This document shows, one piece after another, positions 33,530 through 45,294 of a stretch of 64,000 nucleotides of DNA. Both the position numbers and the translations under genes were made by a program. Position 1 is the stretch's first letter; each line of letters begins with the position of its first letter. Source of the DNA: Camillea tinctor (taxonomy: Eukaryota > Ascomycota > Sordariomycetes > Xylariales > Xylariaceae); the NCBI GenBank assembly GCA_022578605.1, contig MU394067.1, forward strand, positions 1 through 64,000. The letters run 5' to 3'. Below the pieces are notes generated by a model that was not told the DNA's origin, did not search any database, and worked only from the letters and a program-made list of their open reading frames with translations.

Positions 33530-34716
33530 GGGTTGACACGACAAGCCATGTACCACGACGACTTCATAGACAGCAAAGGGACGGCGTTCCAGGTGTGAGA
33601 TTCGATGCAACTTGACTATATTCATCGCCTATGTGCAAAAGGAGGTTCCGTCACTTAACAGTGACGGCACACATAGTTATTATTATCATTTTTATTTTTT
33701 TCTTCGCTTTTCGATTCGAGAGAAACCAGGTGGTCGGAGATTCATTGATACACGGGCGACTTGGACATGCCCCTGTTTTCCGTCCCTCCAATATCAACCG
33801 TCAATCGTCTTTGATCTTGATCGCAAAGGAAATCCCCGATGGGTGATATTTTTCTTTTTTTTATCATGCTAATACAGGATCTGCCTACCCCGAAAATACC
33901 AGTCACCTCCTGGTGGGTATAGGTGTTTACCCGGTTGCGGATAGGGGGAAGGGGGTTAGTGGTATAGTGTATAGAGGTTGAGCGAGCGAGAGGGAGAGAG
34001 AATGAGAGAGAGAGAGAGAGAGAGAGAGAGGAGGCGTTGCATTTATGAATGTACTACCTAAGTACGCAGCACTGCGGAGCGGGGCAGCCACGTACCTAAA
34101 CCTGAACTCTCAGCCAGGACGAGAGGAGGGTTATAGGTTAGGTGTTTAGGCAGACTCGGGGGTTGTAAAGGCGTTGGAGGTTGCACGTGTCGGTAGTTGT
34201 ATTTTGAGAATGGGCGAAACAATAATTGCGTACAGTAGTATATGAGTCTGCCTAATCGGAAATACGCAGTGAAGCAAGTGATGCGGGTATTGAGAACTAT
34301 TACGTTAGGTGAAGCTGGTAATATAGTAATAACCTTAGTTCCAATTGATTATACTAACTTCCAATAATACCTAGGTTACTAATAATTAGTATTCTTTGTG
34401 TAACTTATGTTATGTAGTGCAAGTACCTATCTTGATTGCATGTCACGTGGTGTCATGTCAGAGAGCACTTTATCGTCTGTGCCAACCCAGTAACAGTAGT
34501 TAAGTAAGCCCGGGCGCGGTCGTCATCCACCTTACCTATCTCTCTCTCTCTTCTCTCAAACTCCCCCCCAGACTCTTGACAAGCTCCAGCTCAGGACATC
34601 ACTATACAGTACAGCACCTCCTATTTTCCGACGCAGACGTCGCATTTCAGCAAAGCATCTCTTGATCGCGATTAGCTTAAACCCGCGCACCCGGTTCGAT
34701 AAAGATTACTGCCATC
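33530..34716. other. Spacer and VPS68 promoter
   Basis: 1.2 kb without a gene. Contains a (GA)n microsatellite (34004-34031) and TACCTAGG near 34364-34372. The promoter and leader of VPS68 occupy the last few hundred bases. Confidence 0.6.
34004..34031. repeat. (GA)n microsatellite
   Basis: About 14 copies of GA in a purine-rich setting (33979-34033). Confidence 0.9.
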
Positions 34717-35297
34717 ATGGAAGAGGATCGTCTCTGGAAGTTCCGCAAGCCAGCCTGGCTTAATAGCGCCTGGGCGCGCAACACCGGTGTCTATGGAGCT
34801 GGTGCTCTAGTATGTCCTTTGTCGCTTCTTTCCCTAATCATAAGACTAACTCGAAATGCCTTGCCTTCTCACAGTTCTCGCTCGCCTTCTACGTCCTCAT
34901 CGATTCAGCCGTATGGTCTCATTCTCCGCTAAACGGGTCCGACGTACATGTGACGTTTGTGGACTGGCTACCGTTCATATTCAGCTCGCTGGGAATGCTG
35001 ATCATCAACTCGGTCGAAAAGGCGCGGCTGTCAGCCGACTCGTTTAGCTATTCGGGGTCCGGCGTCGCGTGGAAGGCCCGCATTGTGCTATTCCTAGGCT
35101 TCGCGGCACTCGCCGGCGGCATGGCCGGTGGTGTTGTGGTATTTGTGCTCAAGTTCGTCGTGCCCGAGGTCGGATGGCCCATGATGGGTATGGGCGTCGA
35201 GAACGTGGTCGCCAACGCACTCGTCGGCCTCAGCTCTGTCGTCCTCTGGATCAGCCAGAACATGGAGGATGAATATAGCTATAATCTTTCTCTTTAA
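34717..35297 (+). CDS. VPS68: Vps68 / TMEM50 family membrane protein
   Basis: Exons 34717-34809 and 34875-35297 join at a phase-0 65-bp intron (GTATGT...CAG) to give 171 residues. Four hydrophobic segments are visible: YGAGAL/FSLAFYVLIDSAVW, WLPFIFSSLGMLIIN, IVLFLGFAALAGGMAGGVVVFVL and NVVANALVGLSSVVLWI. The N-terminal WLNSAWARNTGVYGAG and the SVEKARL block are typical of the UPF0220/Vps68 family. In yeast Vps68 acts with Vps55 in late endosome to vacuole transport. That role is inferred. Confidence 0.9.
34810..34874 (+). other. Intron of VPS68
   Basis: 65 bp, GTATGT...CACAG with GACTAAC branch site. Phase 0. Confidence 0.85.
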
Positions 35298-35785
35298 ACG
35301 GGGGAAAAAAATTACGGAGGCAGAGGAAGAATGAAGGCAAGGCTGTTACTGCTGCTAGGAAGAGAAGAGAGCATAACTTGTAGCACTCCTACACTACAAG
35401 AGAGTACGGCAAATCACTGCGTGACAAAACATATTCGAGGAAGGGCAGAGCTTTGTATTAATAAGGGGCTATCGAGAAATACGAAGGGCAATTTGTCACT
35501 TGTACGATACGACGCGTGCGGCGTCTAGGCGTGGCTAGAATATTATTTTTGGAAGCTAGGGGTGATAATTTGAGGCGTTTTTCTTTTCTCTTTTTAATGT
35601 CTTCTCGGTGCCCAAGATATCAAACTATACATACCTAAGGGAATGACGGCCATATTCGCACTATTCATCGTCTGCTGCCAGGCCAACCCATCCTAGATAG
35701 TCTAAGCCAGGCCACTTAGTGATACTCCAAGACCATAGCGAATACCTATCCACCTCCACATCTACTCCCTTCCTCCTTAGCCTAC
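35298..35785. other. Convergent 3' spacer
   Basis: Between VPS68 (+) and the unknown minus-strand gene ending at 35786. No gene seen. Confidence 0.6.
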
Positions 35786-36586
35786 TCAAAATTCCCACCC
35801 TAATACATCGGCGATAGTGCTGTCCACGTTCTTGGACTTAATCTGGTCCACCTTGTTCCTGAAATAGGTAAAGTTCCCGCTGTCATCGAGCCCGACGGGC
35901 CGCACGGGGCCCCAGTAGCCCGGGGGGATCTGCTCACTGACCGGCGGCCGGCGATCGCACTCATCCAGACCACGGTGCACGTCCATCGTTGCGTACAGTC
36001 CCGGGATACCTTCAGCCAGGATGGCATCGCTCACTGTATTTACCGTCAGTTTCTCAGGTCCGGGTGTAGAGAAAAAGGGGGGGGGGCAGGGAAAGAGGAA
36101 GGGCGACATACTAAAGTGCGCCCCGCCCACGCACGCATAGCCCGGCTTCGAGTGGTGCCGCTTCCAGGCAAAGTCGTATGGGCACGGCGCGAACTCGCTC
36201 GCCTTGCGCGTCGCCCACTCGTCCTGCGACGCTCGCTCCGCGGGGGCGAGCGTCGCGTAGCTCGACTGCATGGACGCCCGCCGCAGGTCCTCCGGGTCGC
36301 TGTACACCGACCGCAGGCCGGAGGGTTCGGCGGTGGGGATCGCGGCCGAGAGGAGCGGGGTCTCATCGTGCTCTGGGACGGCGGAGAGAAGGCCGCTGGC
36401 GCTGGGGCGGGGCCGAGGGCGCGCGGAGGAAGAAGGGATGGTGGGGGCAGATGAGGAGGGAGCACGGGAGGGGATCCGGCTGAGGAGCGCGGTGCCGGTG
36501 CTGCTGGGGGTTTGGCTGGGAGTTTGAGGGGGCCTGGAAGAGGAGGATGGGCCTCGCGACGGGCCTCGCGACGGGGCTGCGGGCAT
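35786..36586 (-). CDS. Unknown GC-rich protein (240 aa), possible exitron
   Basis: Minus-strand exons 36586-36112 and 36033-35786 with a 78-bp GT-AG intron (36034-36111, GTATGT...CAG, CTGAC branch) give 240 residues. If the intron is retained, the frame stays open and yields 266 residues. The N-terminal half is Pro/Ser/Arg-rich and disordered. The C-terminal half contains CPYDFAWKRHHSKPGYACVGGAHF, then an ILAEGIPGLYATMDVHRG segment and a terminal DVLGWEF. The family is not recognised; the C-terminal part looks like a small fungal-conserved domain. The gene is much GC-richer than the AT-rich 2 kb to its right. Long plus-strand frames here are shadows. Confidence 0.6.
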   Translation of the reverse strand: MPAAPSRGPSRGPSSSSRPPQTPSQTPSSTGTALLSRIPSRAPSSSAPTIPSSSARPRPRPSASGLLSAVPEHDETPLLSAAIPTAEPSGLRSVYSDPEDLRRASMQSSYATLAPAERASQDEWATRKASEFAPCPYDFAWKRHHSKPGYACVGGAHFSMSPFLFPCPPPFFSTPGPEKLTVNTVSDAILAEGIPGLYATMDVHRGLDECDRRPPVSEQIPPGYWGPVRPVGLDDSGNFTYFRNKVDQIKSKNVDSTIADVLGWEF

Positions 36587-38732
36587 GTTTGAATAGGTAT
36601 ATCTACTGGGGAAAGGGGCTTTTCAGCTTGGACGTTTGGTACCCGGGTAGTATAATCCTCGAGGTTTCGCAGAGAAGAGGTATTCTTCAGTACGCTGAGT
36701 AGAGGAATGAGGTTTGGTAGAGTAGGCAATATATGCTTTCGAATTCCAAGGGCGGAGATTGGTACTTTATAGGCTTCCCCTGATGCTTCTCTACGAAGCT
36801 GAATTTTACAATGTGTCTTACTCAAGTCATCGTGGCCAGCGATTTGTTGCGTCATCGCATATTCACGTTGCCTTAGATATTCACCGAGACTAGGTAGGGC
36901 TGTGGAGTTATTCTTATTTGCTATATAGCGACTTGTGCGAAATTCATCGTAAGGGGGGCGAATAGCTCGGAATGATATCGTGTCCCTGCCGATAACTTAT
37001 ATTATTCATCAACGTATTATCAACTACCTATCTCTTCGACCTTCTACCCTTACTCACATGTCACTACTACAATGGACCATATCTCGTCGATTCTACTACT
37101 AATCAGGGCCTCGTAAGTCAGTACATGGTATGAATATTGTAGATTTAAAGTATTCATTTTCAAAAATTTACTCTTCATACACTGTCATCATGATTGCGAA
37201 CCTTGTTGCTTCACAAGGCTCATATGTAGCTTTATTCTATAGTCACTAGACGTTTACATTGCTCTGGATGGGTAGTTCTGTGTTAATTGCTCATCATGTA
37301 TATAATATACAGAGGCTGCCTTCTCGTAAAATTCATATCAAACGGCTAGTATGCTTTCTTACACCTTTGAAGGATTCTTATCAGTGTTTCTCACTCTAAT
37401 GAATGTGACGTAAAATTAAGTAGAGCTGTGCTGCTAGCAAAATATTCTAAAGGGGGGATGGTATACATGTTATAATGCACTATTCTCTTAACTAGGTCCC
37501 TGATAGCGATTTCTAGTTTTTCTTTTTTATATAATTAACACGATCCCCTGTTTAATACCTAGGTATACATTTAGTTGATCTAATCACTACATACGCACAC
37601 GTACCCTAGAAGATAGCGGGATACTTAATCATCATATCCTACGATAACGCTAAGGAGGCCAACAAAGGGCCATTATCATAGTAAGATCTTATAGCTTGGT
37701 GGGGGATAACTATTACTCAATATAATATGATTCTTCGGCAGGATAGTGCCAAAACCTGTTGTTAAGGGGACTATCTATAATCGGTCTATTCAATTTGCAT
37801 CTATGCTACCATGGCCTTACGAATGTGCTCGGGGGAATCCATTGACAGTGGACTGATCTTCTTGGCTGTGTCTTAATCACAAGTTACTGAGTTGTAGCGC
37901 CTGGATACATCAGTTTTAAAGAATTGATCTTTATGTACCCCTTCTATATAAAATTACGCCGAAGGGTCACGAAAGGTATTACCAGAACAAGCTGGTTGAC
38001 ATGACAATGATAAACATCAGTAATGCTATTTGCATATCTAGCATCCATTTACGCCTGAAAGGAGACTTGGCTAGCCTATGTCATTTCAAAGAGGCACTAA
38101 TTCGGACACAGAATCTAGCCCCCACGACGCGACTCGAAGTAAGTACAAACACATATTGCCATGATTATAAAGCTGTCGTATTACGGATATTGCCGCAAAT
38201 GGTAATACGTGTGATATTGAACTTTTTTTTGTGTATATATGGAGTGTATTATGGTTAAATACTTGTTAGAAGATTTATATGATATTGTGCTATTATTAAC
38301 ACTTTGTGTATTTTAAGGTAGTTGTACGGAAGACGTTTAAATTTATTAAACGCTAGGATTGACTGGAGAGATGATACTTCTAAAACCAACCCTCGTTATG
38401 TATTCTGAGCTTCTAGTATCTTTGGTTCTTAAAGCGTGACTGCAATCTAAACCGTGGTGGTGGTAATTGTATAAAACGGTACTACATTTTTCAAACTCGA
38501 ATACAAATTCAGCTTGCTTCCTTGACCCAATTTATATTTTGAATACCCTCGTCTATCATGTAACAAATGAAATATGGTAACGTTTCCTCCTAACACAATG
38601 ACAAGAATAATCTACATATAACCATTAACTAGTAGCATCGAGTTGTTCAGCATTCTGATCTGAACAGAGCTGTGAGCTACAATAGCGACTCCTTAATGTA
38701 CAATACAATAAAGTATCGAGCTCTCTAGCCTA
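36587..38732. other. AT-rich gene-free spacer
   Basis: 2.1 kb, visibly AT-rich. Contains a TACCTAGGTA palindrome at 37556-37565. No open frame above 85 residues from an ATG. Possibly degenerate or repeat-derived sequence, but no repeat family is recognised. Confidence 0.6.
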
Positions 38733-40557
38733 TTAGGGGATCTGAAACAAGGGAGCGTTAGGTTCACAGACGGAACCTGGCTCTGGAAGAGTACCCTCTT
38801 CAAAGTAATTCTTGATATAAGCATCGGTGCAATTCGAGGGATCCGCAAGGCTCGTATGCTGTTATCACCGTTAGTATATCATGCCAGCATTATAGCCCGA
38901 AACATTGGGGGACTTACTCCGAAGCCGTCATGTTGGAGAAGAACGCTTCCTTCAAAGCTCGTGCTCATGTTTTGGGCCGACTTGAAAGCGGTGACGGGGT
39001 CAAAGGGGTTGCCGATAAATAACATGGGGTTGGCAGTCCTGACGTTGAAGTCCCCGATATATCTCTCCCGGGCTGTCATCGGCCACTGAGCACATACTGC
39101 CGAATACCAACCGAAGGCGAAGTCGCCGAACCACTTGCTTGATTGGAAGAACTCTTCGAGCACAGGTTCCATGTCGGACTGATCAGAGGTGCGGACGCTC
39201 TTGTCGCCGCATCGGATGCCTAAGATCGCCTCGGCCTCACGGGGAATTGTTGGGGCGCTAGGGACGAGGTACTGAAGAACAAACTCTGTGCCGTTCCTGT
39301 CAATAAGACCATTGAGGGTAGTGGCCAGTTGGGGCCAAGAGCGCGGGCGGTAAAGTGCGGACAGAATGGTAGTCTTTACTGCCGAATAGTCGATGGATGC
39401 CAGGAGCTGCCAGACCGGAATTGGCTCATATTTGAGAGTTTCGAAGAGCTTATCCATGGCAGCCGTGAGTTCGTCAACGTTCGTGAAGTTCCGGGCCAGC
39501 GCGCAGTTTTCTCGGTTCTCGAGGCAGGCGGATAAGAAATGCTCGAATGCGCCGTCGGCGCCAGCCAGACTCTCTGACTCACTATATCGAACAGGCTCGT
39601 TAGTTATATTCTGGGGTTGTTGCGGATTGGGACGAGAGCTGTGTTCATACTAAGAGTTATAGTATTGGTGTACATTCATCACACCATCCAGAATCACTTT
39701 ATCCATCCTGTCTGGGAACAGAGCGGCGACAGTGGATCCGAGGGTAGTGCCACCTGATACACCTATATATGACTGTTAATCTGGGAAGGCTAGGTTTTGT
39801 GAGCGAGAAGCTTACCCCAGTATCGGAGCATCCCATCTTCATCAAGGGCATCGACGATCTGCATCATGTCTCTGGCGACATACGACATGCCAACGAGGCC
39901 GCCGGTGGCATTCTGCTGAGCGTAACAGTTGTCGGCGATGATCTTGGCCTCTGCCCAGATCCTGCCGAGTTCGGTATCCGAGGAACTAACCAGAGTCCCT
40001 GCCAATGCGGCAGCTACCCCCGAGTCCTCGATTTCGTCACTGAAGCATTGAAACCTCAGCGTATTCCCAGTGCCCCTTTACATATTCTGTTAGTCTGGGC
40101 AATACTTGTTAGAAGTAATGGTTTTTTTTTCTCCCTTACCTTGGGTTCCAGCTGACCAGATCATAATGCTCTCCAATAATCCTTCATGGCTTCAGGTCAG
40201 TATCTATTTGTATCCGACTATCAGTAGACGTAGAAGGTTCACTTACGGCCCCTGTAACGGGTAATAAGAAACCATGTTGTTTAGGCCATCCTGACCCGGG
40301 CCGCCGAAATTGAGAAGAATGCTGCCTCTCGAAGGCTGCTGAGTAGCCTGAATCCTGATGATATCGAGGTCTATTGTTTCATTGGAGCTTCTGTTGATAT
40401 AATCTCGTGGCACGGCAAGCCTGGTGCACTCTACGGGTAGGTCGGTCTCGGAGTTGAGCTCGCAAGAACCCCATTGAAGGCCGTTCTGTCGTTGGTGCAG
40501 GGCAGCAGCTTGTGCATACCCCACGGGCAATAGGAGAAGCGGAGCTAATCGGAGCAT
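38733..40557 (-). CDS. Secreted alpha/beta hydrolase, S33 TAP-like
   Basis: Six minus-strand exons (40557-40247, 40181-40140, 40075-39816, 39762-39651, 39581-38918, 38858-38733) give 504 residues. All five introns (41-69 bp) have GT-AG ends and restore frame. A signal peptide (LAPLLLLPVGYAQAAA) is followed by LLNFGGPGQDG (oxyanion region) and HYDLVSWNPRGTGNTLRF. The nucleophile elbow is GVSGGT (Ser207), the acid is in GNPFDPVT (Asp436), and His464 begins the last exon (HTSLADPSNCT). The triad is complete. Fungal and actinobacterial members of this family are tripeptidyl-aminopeptidase-like or detoxifying hydrolases. The substrate cannot be inferred. The first, longest exon could be mistaken for a complete short gene. 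Confidence 0.85.
40140..40181 (-). other. Small internal exon of the S33 hydrolase
   Basis: A 42-base exon encoding IIGEHYDLVSWNP between a 65-bp and a 64-bp intron. It was found by matching frame and the conserved HYDLVSWNPRG block. Confidence 0.75.
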
Positions 40558-42521
40558 ATTTGGAAGCTTGCTATAGTAAGGAACAGCTTGTCTTTGTCTT
40601 TTGAAGTAGGATGATGGTGGATTGTGATGGTCAGGTTCTACAATGGGATTTCTTCAGTCTTATATATTCGTCTGAGTTCCTCTATCAAACAAAGCCATCG
40701 GTATCCCCCAGGCGGGCAAGAGCGTTGCATGATAGAGAGCCCACGCTGTGGCTGCATATTCATAACGAGTAATAAGAAGGCTTAGAAGACCAAAATAGAC
40801 TAAGCTAGGCATAATGACAGCATTTTCAATAGTCAAGCAGATGTTGATCAACGAGCTGAGGATACTCTTGGATCCCATTGGGTAGCGAAAGCTCGCTAGG
40901 GATCTCAAGAAGTCCTTATGAGCTTGGCTACTGACATGGCCGCCAGTGGCAGTAGTGTTCAGGAGAGGCGGACTTATACAGAGGTACTTGTATAGTCCGT
41001 TTCGGGTCTAGTGTGGCCTGCTAGCTGGCGGAGGCTGAAAGACAACGGCAGATACGCCGTATTCCACTCTGTATTAACGATCTCTAAACTGACGTCAATT
41101 TCCCCATAGACTGGTCTTTAGAGTTGGGCACAGCCTTGATCATTGATGAACGATTACGATGGGAACTCTTGGCTGCTGCGCCGTACATAGCGTATACGCC
41201 GTACTTTCCTGATGGATACTTCCTTTCTCCGTTCTAGAACAATAGCTAATATGTACTATGTGCCCGTGCTTTCTAGCGATGCCTTGAAGGAGAATGGACA
41301 TGGTGTCATCGTAAAGTTGTGGTTTTATTTTTAATTTTTAAAATCAAGGTAAAAATAATTCCATATAGGTAGACGGGTAGATAGGTATACTGTCATATAA
41401 TCGTCGAACGACTCGAAATTCTTTTGTGTATATGGATAGGCTCTTCCGACGTGAAATGTCGAGTTCCCCAATCCGAACCCTGTTGTGTTTTTCATAGTAT
41501 ATATATATATACATTTCATGATTGAAGATGTAATCTCTCGAGTGGTATCAGTGTCTCATTAATTGTATTTTACATAGTCGCTGGCAAGCGACATGGGTGG
41601 GCAGTCGTCGTTAACCCTGGTGCGAAGTCGAGTTTCTCTGTCGGGTACCTTCGAACATAACCTATTCCCCTCTATCCCTAGCATAATCACTAATGGTACA
41701 ACATGCAAACTGTGGTCGAGTTCGTTTCTCGAAATGTCCCTCTACGAGAGAGGCGAAAGTAGGCTGGCCGGGTATTAGCGTGGATCTTTGGCTGAGATGG
41801 GTAGGGCATACCGGATGATGGAAGGTCGCGGGTCGCTACGGGTATAGCCTGTATTCTTGTTAGATGTCTTGTCTTGTATTGTCTTGACCTAGGGCGGCGG
41901 GGACTTGTAGTTGGGCCATACGTACCGAGATAGAGGATCAACGGTAGATAACCACTATTGATATGGATTGTTAGATAATATAGCGACAAGAGAAGGTTAT
42001 ATATATATATTCTCCCTTTTCGTGACGTACTAGTGCATTGCGACTCTAGAGACCTCAATGATCTTCCCAATGCGCTCCTGTTCATTGAAAGTGTTAGCTA
42101 GCTTGAGGATTATATGTCATTGGTATTATTGTGGTTGCGCTATTCGCACCTTTGATTCCTCGGAAAGCGCAAACATCTTGTCTTGTCCTGGGATGAAATG
42201 GGATTCGGGACAGAGAAATGGACAGAGGCGTTAATGGCCGGTAAGTTGTGTGTATGTATGGGTGTGCGTTTGTGGGAACTTGAAAGCACTCGTTCTTGCG
42301 ATGTCGCTTGGAGGTTTTTTTTTTCTTTTTCGAAAAATAAAAAGAATTGAATAAGACTTACTACGTTAGTTAAAAGACTACTACCTAGTACTTCCATACT
42401 AGAGCCCACTACCACTAAGTCCAAGTGGATCCAATCCGTCTTATCGATAATATCGGTGAGATCATTTATCGCGGAACAACGGTAAATCCATGTCAGTGAG
42501 CCTCTATTTGGTGGATCAATA
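40558..42521. other. Upstream region of the S33 gene, with a possible gene remnant
   Basis: Apart from the open frame described at 40660-41007, no gene is supported. Contains a (TA)n run at about 41500-41512 and AT-rich sequence up to the MITE. Confidence 0.5.
40660..41007 (-). pseudogene. Possible gene remnant, hydrophobic open frame
   Basis: A 115-codon open frame on the minus strand directly follows a CACTAG that could be an acceptor or an in-frame stop. It encodes two plausible transmembrane stretches (about VIMPSLVYFGLLSLLI and AWALYHATLLPAWGIPMAL) but has no ATG near its start; the first ATG is at 40878. Upstream, the same frame is interrupted by TAG and TAA. It may be the last exon of a decayed membrane protein gene, or a chance frame. 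No family recognised. Confidence 0.25.
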
Positions 42522-42840
42522 CGAAGGCAGGGGCCAAAAGTCTGCACCCTTCGGTACGCACGACCTTATTTGCCAAGAATGCCAAGGACCAAAATCAGCT
42601 GTTGCCAGCCGAAAACCAGCTGCAAGTCTAGCTCTGCTATAAATATAGCGTCTTTACTGCAAATACCCACTATAGATTAATGAGGATTAGTGCATATGCT
42701 TTATAATTATAAAGCTGTAAATAGTGGCTAACTTAATTCTGACTCTTTACAGCTGTTATCAGCTGCAACTAAAGCCTTGGCTATCTTGGCAAATAAGGTC
42801 GTGCGTACCGAAGGGTGCAGACTTTTGGCCCCTGCCTTCG
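42522..42840. mobile_element. MITE with 57-bp perfect TIRs and TA target duplication
   Basis: The first 57 bases (starting CGAAGGCAGGGGCC) are the exact inverse of the last 57. Weaker inverted similarity extends to about 80 bases. TA duplications flank it at 42520-42521 and 42841-42842. Size is 319 bp and it has no coding capacity. The sequence differs from the element at 330-585, so it is a second family. Perfect TIRs suggest recent insertion. It lies 306 bp before the SF3B4 start and could affect that promoter. Confidence 0.9.
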
Positions 42841-42842
42841 TA

Positions 42843-43146
42843 CACTGGTTGACTTAGGTAAGTCAGGTAGTAGGCTAATAAGCAGGTACATATGTAGTGA
42901 TAGGTCCCACTTTGAAACTAGAGCTCGAAAAGTTCAAGCTTCAAAGTTCATCATTGGAAAAAAAAGGTCCGGGCTTCAGACCGGTCGCGTGTATCGCGAC
43001 AAGCAATCTACACCGGGAATTCTTAATTTCACTTCACTCTATATTATTCTCTTTTAAACCTTTACTAGCCCAGAACTTCTCTCGGAACATCGTCAGAGCA
43101 ATCCTCACTTCTTTTTCTTCTTCTTTGGCTTTTTTCCTCGCCCAAT
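42843..43146. promoter_or_regulatory. Proximal promoter/leader of SF3B4
   Basis: 304 bp between the MITE and the start codon. T/C-rich, with no gene. Confidence 0.6.
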
Positions 43147-44318
43147 ATGTCTGGTGCCAAACATTGGTAAATCAATCCCTTCTCTCCCATGTCATGACAT
43201 CTCCCATCTTACACTACCTTCTACCTACTTCTATCTCCTACTTCTATCTCTTACTGCCTGTTTGCAAGGGTAATTCTGATTGATCCAAACGGAACTATAG
43301 GGAACAGGATAAAGAAGCGACCGTCTATGTGGGCAACATCGACGAACGCGCCACCGATGCGCTGATCTGGGAACTGATGGTTCAAGCAGGGCCGGTCGTT
43401 AATGTGCACTTGCCCAAGGACCGAGTCACCCAATCCCACCAAGGCTTCGGCTTTGTCGAGTTCAATGGCGAGATCGATGCCGACTATGCCGCCAAGATCA
43501 TGAATGGCATCCGACTGTACGGCAAGGCCTTGCGAGTCAACAAAGCCTCTGCCGACAAGCAGAAACCCCTCGAGATTGGTGCCGAGCTCTTCATCGGGAA
43601 TCTGGATCCCATGGTCGACGAGAAGATTCTTTACGACACCTTCAGTAGATTTGGCACTTTGATTGCTCCGCCTAAGGTAGCCCGAGACGACAATGGCCTC
43701 AGCAAGGGATATGGTTTTGTTAGTTACAGCAGCTTCGAGGCTAGCGATGATGCGATAAACAACATGAACGGCCAGTTCCTCATGAACAAGGATGTCAGTG
43801 TACAGTACGCCTACAAGAAGGACGGCAAGGGCGAGAGGCACGGAGACGAAGCCGAACGAATGCTTGCTGCCCAGGCCAAGAAGCACAATGTCACCGTCGA
43901 GACCCAACCTATGCCGCCCGCGCTTCTCCAGAACCCCAACCAACCCGTCCCCCCTCCTGCCCCTGTCGCGCCCCCTGCTATGGCTACCGGCGGCTTCGAT
44001 CCTTCCATGGCTTCTGGCGTCCCACCTCCCAGACCCGTCGGCTTTGCTCCACCTGGCGGCGGTCATCGTGGCCCGCCCCCTCCCTTCGGAGTAAACGGTG
44101 GACCACCACCTCCCGGTGCAGGGCGACCCAATGCCTTGCCTCCAGCCCCGTCCGGCTTGCCCGCCCGCCCGCCCCCTGCTCAGGGTGGCTATGGCAGTCC
44201 GGCCGATTTCCACCCGGGTGCTTTCCGAGGCCCAATACCCCCTCCCGGGTTCGGCCCTCCTGGGGGTGTGGTTCCGCCGCCGCCGCCTCCCGGATTTGCC
44301 CCTGGTTATGGTCGTTGA
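43147..44318 (+). CDS. HSH49: Splicing factor 3b subunit 4 (SF3B4/Hsh49)
   Basis: Exon 1 (43147-43166) encodes MSGAKHW up to a split Trp codon. A 134-bp intron (43167-43300, GTAAAT...TAG) follows, then exon 2 to 44318, giving 345 residues. Two RRMs are present: RRM1 with [10 protein letters not shown] (RNP2) and HQGFGFVEF (RNP1), and RRM2 with [19 protein letters not shown] and KGYGFVSY. A conserved [20 protein letters not shown] linker and a Pro/Gly/Ala-rich tail follow. This is the U2 snRNP SF3b subunit that binds pre-mRNA near the branch site and contacts SF3B2. The antisense frame 43251-44324 is a shadow. Confidence 0.92.
43167..43300 (+). other. Intron of SF3B4
   Basis: 134 bp, GTAAAT...CTATAG. 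Splits a Trp codon. The longest intron in the window after URM1. Confidence 0.8.
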
Positions 44319-45294
44319 AATCATGAGACGATGTGCGTGTAAAGTTTCATCCAGCTAGCCATTCCTACAATTCGTCTTAACTTTGGTCCGGTTTATTCTC
44401 CCGGGGCGCTTAGGAACTTCTAGATAGATCGCTGTTAGGGAGTTGCCTAGAAGCAAATACGCGTTGGTAATAAGCAGCAGGCGTCCAGCCGCGCTGTATT
44501 GAGAGAAGCACCTCATACAGTTATAAAGGGGCAACGCAATGGTACATATAGGCTCCACTGAAGAAAACCATAAAAGCTCGGCTAATGACGGCAAAGTATA
44601 GCATAGGAACCCCGGAGATTGATAGCGCTGTCATGGGAACAAATGGAACTTGGATAGCCCCCTATGCTCAAAACGCTGGGTTGCAGCATCCTACAACAGT
44701 CGACACAAATGAACATGTATCCCTTTAACAGGATTGTGTCGGGGTTTGGGCCGGTCACTGCATTCACATCAGATGATGGAGTTGATCAATCAAAAGAAGT
44801 GAGGGCTGCTACGGATAGATACCCAAATACAGATTGTTGATACAAGATACCCACAACCGTACCTGATGACTACATACCCTAGGCAGCCATTACTATTCTA
44901 GTCTCTGCCAAGGCATGCCTGGGAATGTGATTGTATAAGTTAGGTGATTTAGGTAGCCGTTCAATCAAATGATCATGTTATCTCGGAACGCAGCTCATGT
45001 TTGCTTACCATTATAGGGTGAATAATCTACCCCTATATTTTTAATGTATCCTCCGGGTAGTTTCAGCATGAAATCTCCTAAGTCTTTACGTCGTCACTTG
45101 GATAGTACGTTGTCGTGTCCAGCCCATAGTTGGATCACCAATAATCAAGTTGGAGGAATGGAATAGGGACTTGTGTCTCATTAGAGGCGGATGGATTACT
45201 ACTTTGGTCTCGGACTATAAGTTTCTAGAAGGCCGGCCTTTGCTAATGTTTTACTACCCCCGAGTTCTGCGAGTTCTAGGGTAGTCTAAGACAT

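Noticed and set aside
42140..42547. 135-codon minus frame and its mirror at 42815-43057
   Set aside because: Both start in the TIRs of the MITE and share their first residues only because of the inverted repeat.
43251..44324. 357-codon antisense frame across SF3B4
   Set aside because: It mirrors the GC-rich two-RRM and Pro-rich coding exon of SF3B4 and has no domain of its own.
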